Shown: positions 61,263 to 64,000 of the stretch, piece by piece
Numbering within the stretch: the first letter of the stretch is position 1
Layout: each line of letters starts with the position of its first letter
Assembly (NCBI GenBank): GCA_914767885.1
Contig: CAJZBQ010000055.1
Coordinates: 248,001 to 312,000 of the forward strand
DNA length: 64,000 nucleotides
DNA from: Blepharisma stoltei
Lineage: Eukaryota > Ciliophora > Heterotrichea > Heterotrichida > Blepharismidae
Direction of reading: 5' to 3'
Translations under genes and position numbers: made by a program
Notes under the pieces: generated by a model
The model's database searches: none
What the model saw: the letters and a program-made list of their open reading frames with translations, nothing else
What the model was told of the DNA's origin: nothing

Positions 61263-63071
61263 ATGGGATGCTGTTGCTCGTCTACAGATTTAGCAAGGCC
61301 AATTCCCCAACCGAAATCTCTTCAGTTGTTAGGCTCTCAATCACCTACAAGAAGAAGTGGCTTCATCAAAGTGACTTCGAGAAATATCCTAGATTATTAT
61401 GAAATTGTCAAAGAAATCGGAGTAGGCGGATTTGGCACTGTTTTTGAAGTCCGCGATAAAAGGTCAGGTTTACGTCGAGCTATGAAGGAAATCCCAAAAG
61501 ACAATTTAGATGAAGCAAAATTTCAAAAAATGATAGAAGAAGTCGAGTTAGTCAAAAACATGGTAAAATTCTATATAGGATCATCCAAATATAATGAGAA
61601 TTTATGAGGTCATAGAAACCTCAAGATTCTACTATGTAATAACCGAACTCTTAGATGGAGGAGAACTCTTTGAAAAATTAACTAAACAGAGAAGGTTTAC
61701 TGAAAAACAAGCTGCCAAATATTTAAGGGATATTATGTCTGCACTTAATTATTGCCATAAGCAAGGGATTGTACATAGAGATATTAAGCCTGAAAACTTG
61801 GTATTTGAATTTCCAGACGATAATTCGAATTTAAAAGTCATTGACTTCGCAATTTCTCACAAAATAAACCAAGAAGAAAAAATCACTGTTATAAATGGGA
61901 CATTATGGTATATGGCGCCTGAGATTTTAATTGATCACACTTATGATGAAAAATGCGACATATGAAGCGCAGGGGTTATTCTTTTTATAATGCTCAGTAA
62001 GGGTTACTAATTACCCACCCCGTGAGCGAACAAAGCCGTTGGAAAACTGGTAAAAATTCACCCTTTTAAGCAACCAAAAAATTTTGAGGTGTAAGTAATA
62101 ATTGTTATAATGAAATCTCTAGCTAATTCTGCTTAATTTTAAAAGCTTGCATTTTTAAAACATAACTTTTACAAATTAAATTAATAGTTCCTTTCTAGTT
62201 ATTGCAATTTTTTTAATTTCGAATAAAAGATTTACTATAAAATTTATATAAACAATTAACCTACCTCCATGAGCGAAAAAAAATTTTTGTTCGCTCATGA
62301 AGAGGGGGAGAAGGTGGAAGCCCTCCTTTTATGGGTGAAACAGAAGCAGAAATAATTTCAAACATTAAAAATCATTACCCAAAATTGAACTCACAGATTT
62401 GGTTTTTTATGACTGAAGAGTGCAAAGATTTATTAAGAAGAATGCTTACAATTAACCCAAAAGAAAGGCTAACTGCTGAAGAAGTTTTGGCTCACCCATG
62501 AATCAATATGTGGGAAAGGCATGGAATTGCAGAAGTCCCAATTAGCAAAGATGTTTTGACTCACCTTAACCATTTTCATGTAATTTTCATATAGAGTCAT
62601 TCCAAATTATCAAAATCCATCATGCTTTATATCAGTTACCAACTTTTTACAAAAAAAGAAGAACAGTCACTAACTGAAATTTTTAAATCAATTGATAAAA
62701 ATGGAGATGGTCTATTAAGCAGGGAAGAACTTATCGAAGGATACAAGCATTTAGGGATGTCAGCACAAGTAGATGTTGATGAGATTATGAAAAACTGCGA
62801 CTTGGATAACAGTGGAACCATTTCTTTTTCAGAGTTTTTAATTGCAGCTTCACAATGGAAAAGCATTTTTAAGAAAAATCAGTTAAGGCATGCTTTTGAT
62901 GAGTATGATTCCAGCAAAGATGGAAAACTTTCACTAGATGAACTGAAAAAACAGTTCCCAGAGATACTGGATACAGAGTGGAAAAAGCTTTTTGAAGAAG
63001 CTGATGAAAACAGAGATGGCCAGATTTCTTTTGAAGAGCTTAAAAATTATTTATTATCAACAATTAAATAA
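61263..63071 (+). CDS. Calcium-dependent protein kinase (CDPK), two plain introns and one IES-split intron
   Basis: 486 residues after removal of a 16-nt intron (61563-61578), the IES plus its 15-nt intron (61997-62313) and a 15-nt intron (62580-62594). Start MGCCCSS at 61263 is an N-myristoylation/palmitoylation site. The kinase has GVGGFGTV, ELVKNMDHPNIMRIYEV (rebuilt by splicing), HRDIKPENL, then IDFAIS where DFG is expected, GTLWYMAPEIL and LSGSPPFMGE (rebuilt by IES removal plus splicing). Four EF-hands follow: DKNGDGLLSREE, DLDNSGTISFSE, DSSKDGKLSLDE, DENRDGQISFEE. It phosphorylates Ser/Thr when Ca2+ binds the EF-hands, at a membrane. Confidence 0.95.
61563..61578 (+). other. 16-nt intron
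   Basis: GTAAAATTCTATATAG. Splicing restores NMDHPNIMRIYEV, the conserved HPNI motif of kinases. Confidence 0.95.
61997..62313 (+). other. 15-nt intron split by a family-1 IES
   Basis: 61997-62010 plus G at 62313 form GTAAGGGTTACTAAG once 62011-62312 is removed. Splicing gives FIMLSGSPPFMGE, an almost invariant kinase motif. The border repeat is AA, not TA. Confidence 0.88.
62011..62312. mobile_element. Family-1 IES inside an intron of the CDPK gene, 302 bp
   Basis: Ends TTACCCACCCCGTGAGCGAAC and GTTCGCTCATGAAGAGGGG. The core is in the reverse orientation of the family. Border direct repeat AA (62009-62010, 62311-62312); the right side GGGGGAGAAG looks like the usual GGGGAGTAAG with the T lost. 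Confidence 0.88.
62580..62594 (+). other. 15-nt intron
   Basis: GTAATTTTCATATAG. Carries a TAG; splicing links the kinase domain to the EF-hand region (NHFHSHSKLSK). Confidence 0.92.
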
Positions 63072-63086
63072 AATTTGATAAATTAG

Positions 63087-63911
63087 TTATGAAGAATGGG
63101 AATGTAAAAAATAGCAAGTTCTGCATACAGGCTTGTATTTGTCAGGGCCACCTATAACTTTTATTGCCTGCTCTTGTGTCAGCCTTGCACTAAATGCTGC
63201 ATCATCTTTGCAATAGTGGCAGATGCTGCTTAACTTAGTAACTCTTTCTGCTTTGGCAATTAATTGACAAATAGTCCCAAATGGTTCTCTTCTGAAATCA
63301 GAATCTAGACAAGCAATGATCACAATTTTACCTCTATTCGCCATATCTTCAACAAAACTGATGATGTCTGAGAAAAATTGCCCTTCATCTATCCCTATAA
63401 CGTCATGAGAGTCAGCTACATTTTCAGCCTCATATAAAGTATCACATGCAAATGCTTCTAAGTAGTTTACCAAGTCATGAGTAACGACTTTATCTTCATC
63501 ATTTTCATAGCGGGCATCTTTAGTTTTAAGCAAAATGCAGGAATCATTACGGACTTTGTACCTCCGGATTCTACGTATATATTCTTTAAAGACAATATTT
63601 AATTTTATAAATCGGATTTAAAATCTAGTTTTCAATATAAATAGGCTGCTAGGACTGCTTATTATTTAAGCTTTTAAAACCAAGAAAGATACGTTTTTAA
63701 TGATTAATTTTTTTTAATTTTTATATTAATTTACATTATATAAAATATGGGCTGGGCAATAACTTAAAATAAAATGCTATAACAGCTCTGTAGACTTTCC
63801 AGAGAACATAGGACCAAAAATAACTTGTATTTCTCCTTTTTTTACCTTAGACGCCTTAAGCGGTAATTTTTCGGGCGTCTCATATGTTGGCGCGATTATC
63901 GATTCAGACAT
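63087..63911 (-). CDS. TK: Thymidine kinase (type II), interrupted by a 204-bp IES
   Basis: 206 residues after removal of 63576-63779. P-loop: VIFGPMFSGKSTEL; then (after the join) LRRIRRYKV and ILLKTKDARY. The catalytic/lasso region has VIGIDEGQFFSDI; the zinc site is CHYCKDDAAFSAR with VCRTCYF near the end. It phosphorylates thymidine in the salvage pathway. ATG at 63911 (MSESIIAPTYETPEKL) is the first in frame. Convergent with the CDPK gene, only 15 bp apart at the 3' ends. Confidence 0.93.
63576..63779. mobile_element. IES in the thymidine kinase, 204 bp
   Basis: TA at 63576 and 63780. AT-rich, with stops in the coding frame. No clear terminal inverted repeats. Excision joins the P-loop GKSTEL to LRRIRRYKV exactly as expected for the family. 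Confidence 0.88.
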
Positions 63912-64000
63912 TTATTTAATATTTTTATTTGTAAAAGTTAAGGCGTCGCACTTATCTCCATTTATACATCCACAAAATCATCTAGTTAATTAAATTAAAT
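63912..64000. promoter_or_regulatory. Upstream region of thymidine kinase
   Basis: 89 bp to the window edge. No motif recognised. Confidence 0.3.

Noticed and set aside
1-64000. CRISPR arrays, bacterial operons, Shine-Dalgarno sites
   Set aside because: Gene families, tiny introns, code and spacing are eukaryotic; no regularly spaced direct repeats were seen.

Overview
The window looks like germline (micronuclear) DNA of a heterotrich ciliate close to Blepharisma. Three signs support this. (1) In-frame TGA occurs in conserved positions of almost every gene and must be read as tryptophan, while TAA and TAG act as stops. (2) Introns are only 15 or 16 nt long (GT...AG); ten can be placed because conserved protein sequence continues in frame across them. 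(3) Many genes are cut by AT-rich or hairpin-forming insertions, mostly flanked by TA. Removing the insertion and one TA copy rebuilds the protein in frame, as expected of internal eliminated sequences (IESs). The Blepharisma link is from remembered knowledge of its code and introns; the code, introns and insertions are seen in the sequence.

Layout. 1-9.2 kb: a cyclic-nucleotide-binding protein, an IQ-motif protein, two tail-to-tail kinase/zinc-finger fusions and an HSD10-like dehydrogenase. 9.2-16 kb: a NEK kinase holding an IES inside a 15-nt intron and about 1 kb of GC-rich foreign DNA, an interrupted ATG8-like gene, a Frag1/DRAM-like membrane protein and a coiled-coil protein. 16-25 kb: a DOMON/cytochrome b561/b5/flavin reductase fusion, ALG13, a gene broken by short AT-rich segments, a MYND zinc finger and an Aurora-like kinase. 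25-40 kb: an acylated ankyrin-like protein, GYF and SH3 proteins, SAM synthetase, ribosomal protein eS31, several unknown genes, a C2H2 protein, OSBP, a BAH-PHD protein and a PP2A-family phosphatase. 40-52 kb: two tandem CHFR-type FHA-RING ligases, then a tandem array pairing ATG101 with a HExxH protein, including decayed copies. 52-64 kb: a membrane cyclic nucleotide phosphodiesterase, a heavily interrupted histidine kinase/response regulator, a coiled-coil protein with three 15-nt introns, a calcium-dependent protein kinase and a thymidine kinase.

Insertions fall into classes. Family 1 (about 245-395 bp) has CTCCGTGAGCGAAC-like inverted ends. Family 2 has TTTAAATTGGAACA-like ends but the same box architecture. 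Palindromic elements carry GGATGGCGC hairpins. GC-rich elements of about 270-300 bp are flanked by 7-11 bp direct repeats, as retroposons are. Short AT-rich segments of about 80-120 bp have no obvious ends. The main result is that one excision rule, a short direct repeat that is usually TA, explains insertions of very different origin, and that two family-1 elements sit inside 15-nt introns that exist only after the element is removed.

Signalling genes dominate: cNMP binding and hydrolysis, five kinase genes, a phosphatase, a two-component sensor, a Ca2+ kinase and ubiquitin ligases. Two autophagy components (ATG8-like, ATG101) are also present.
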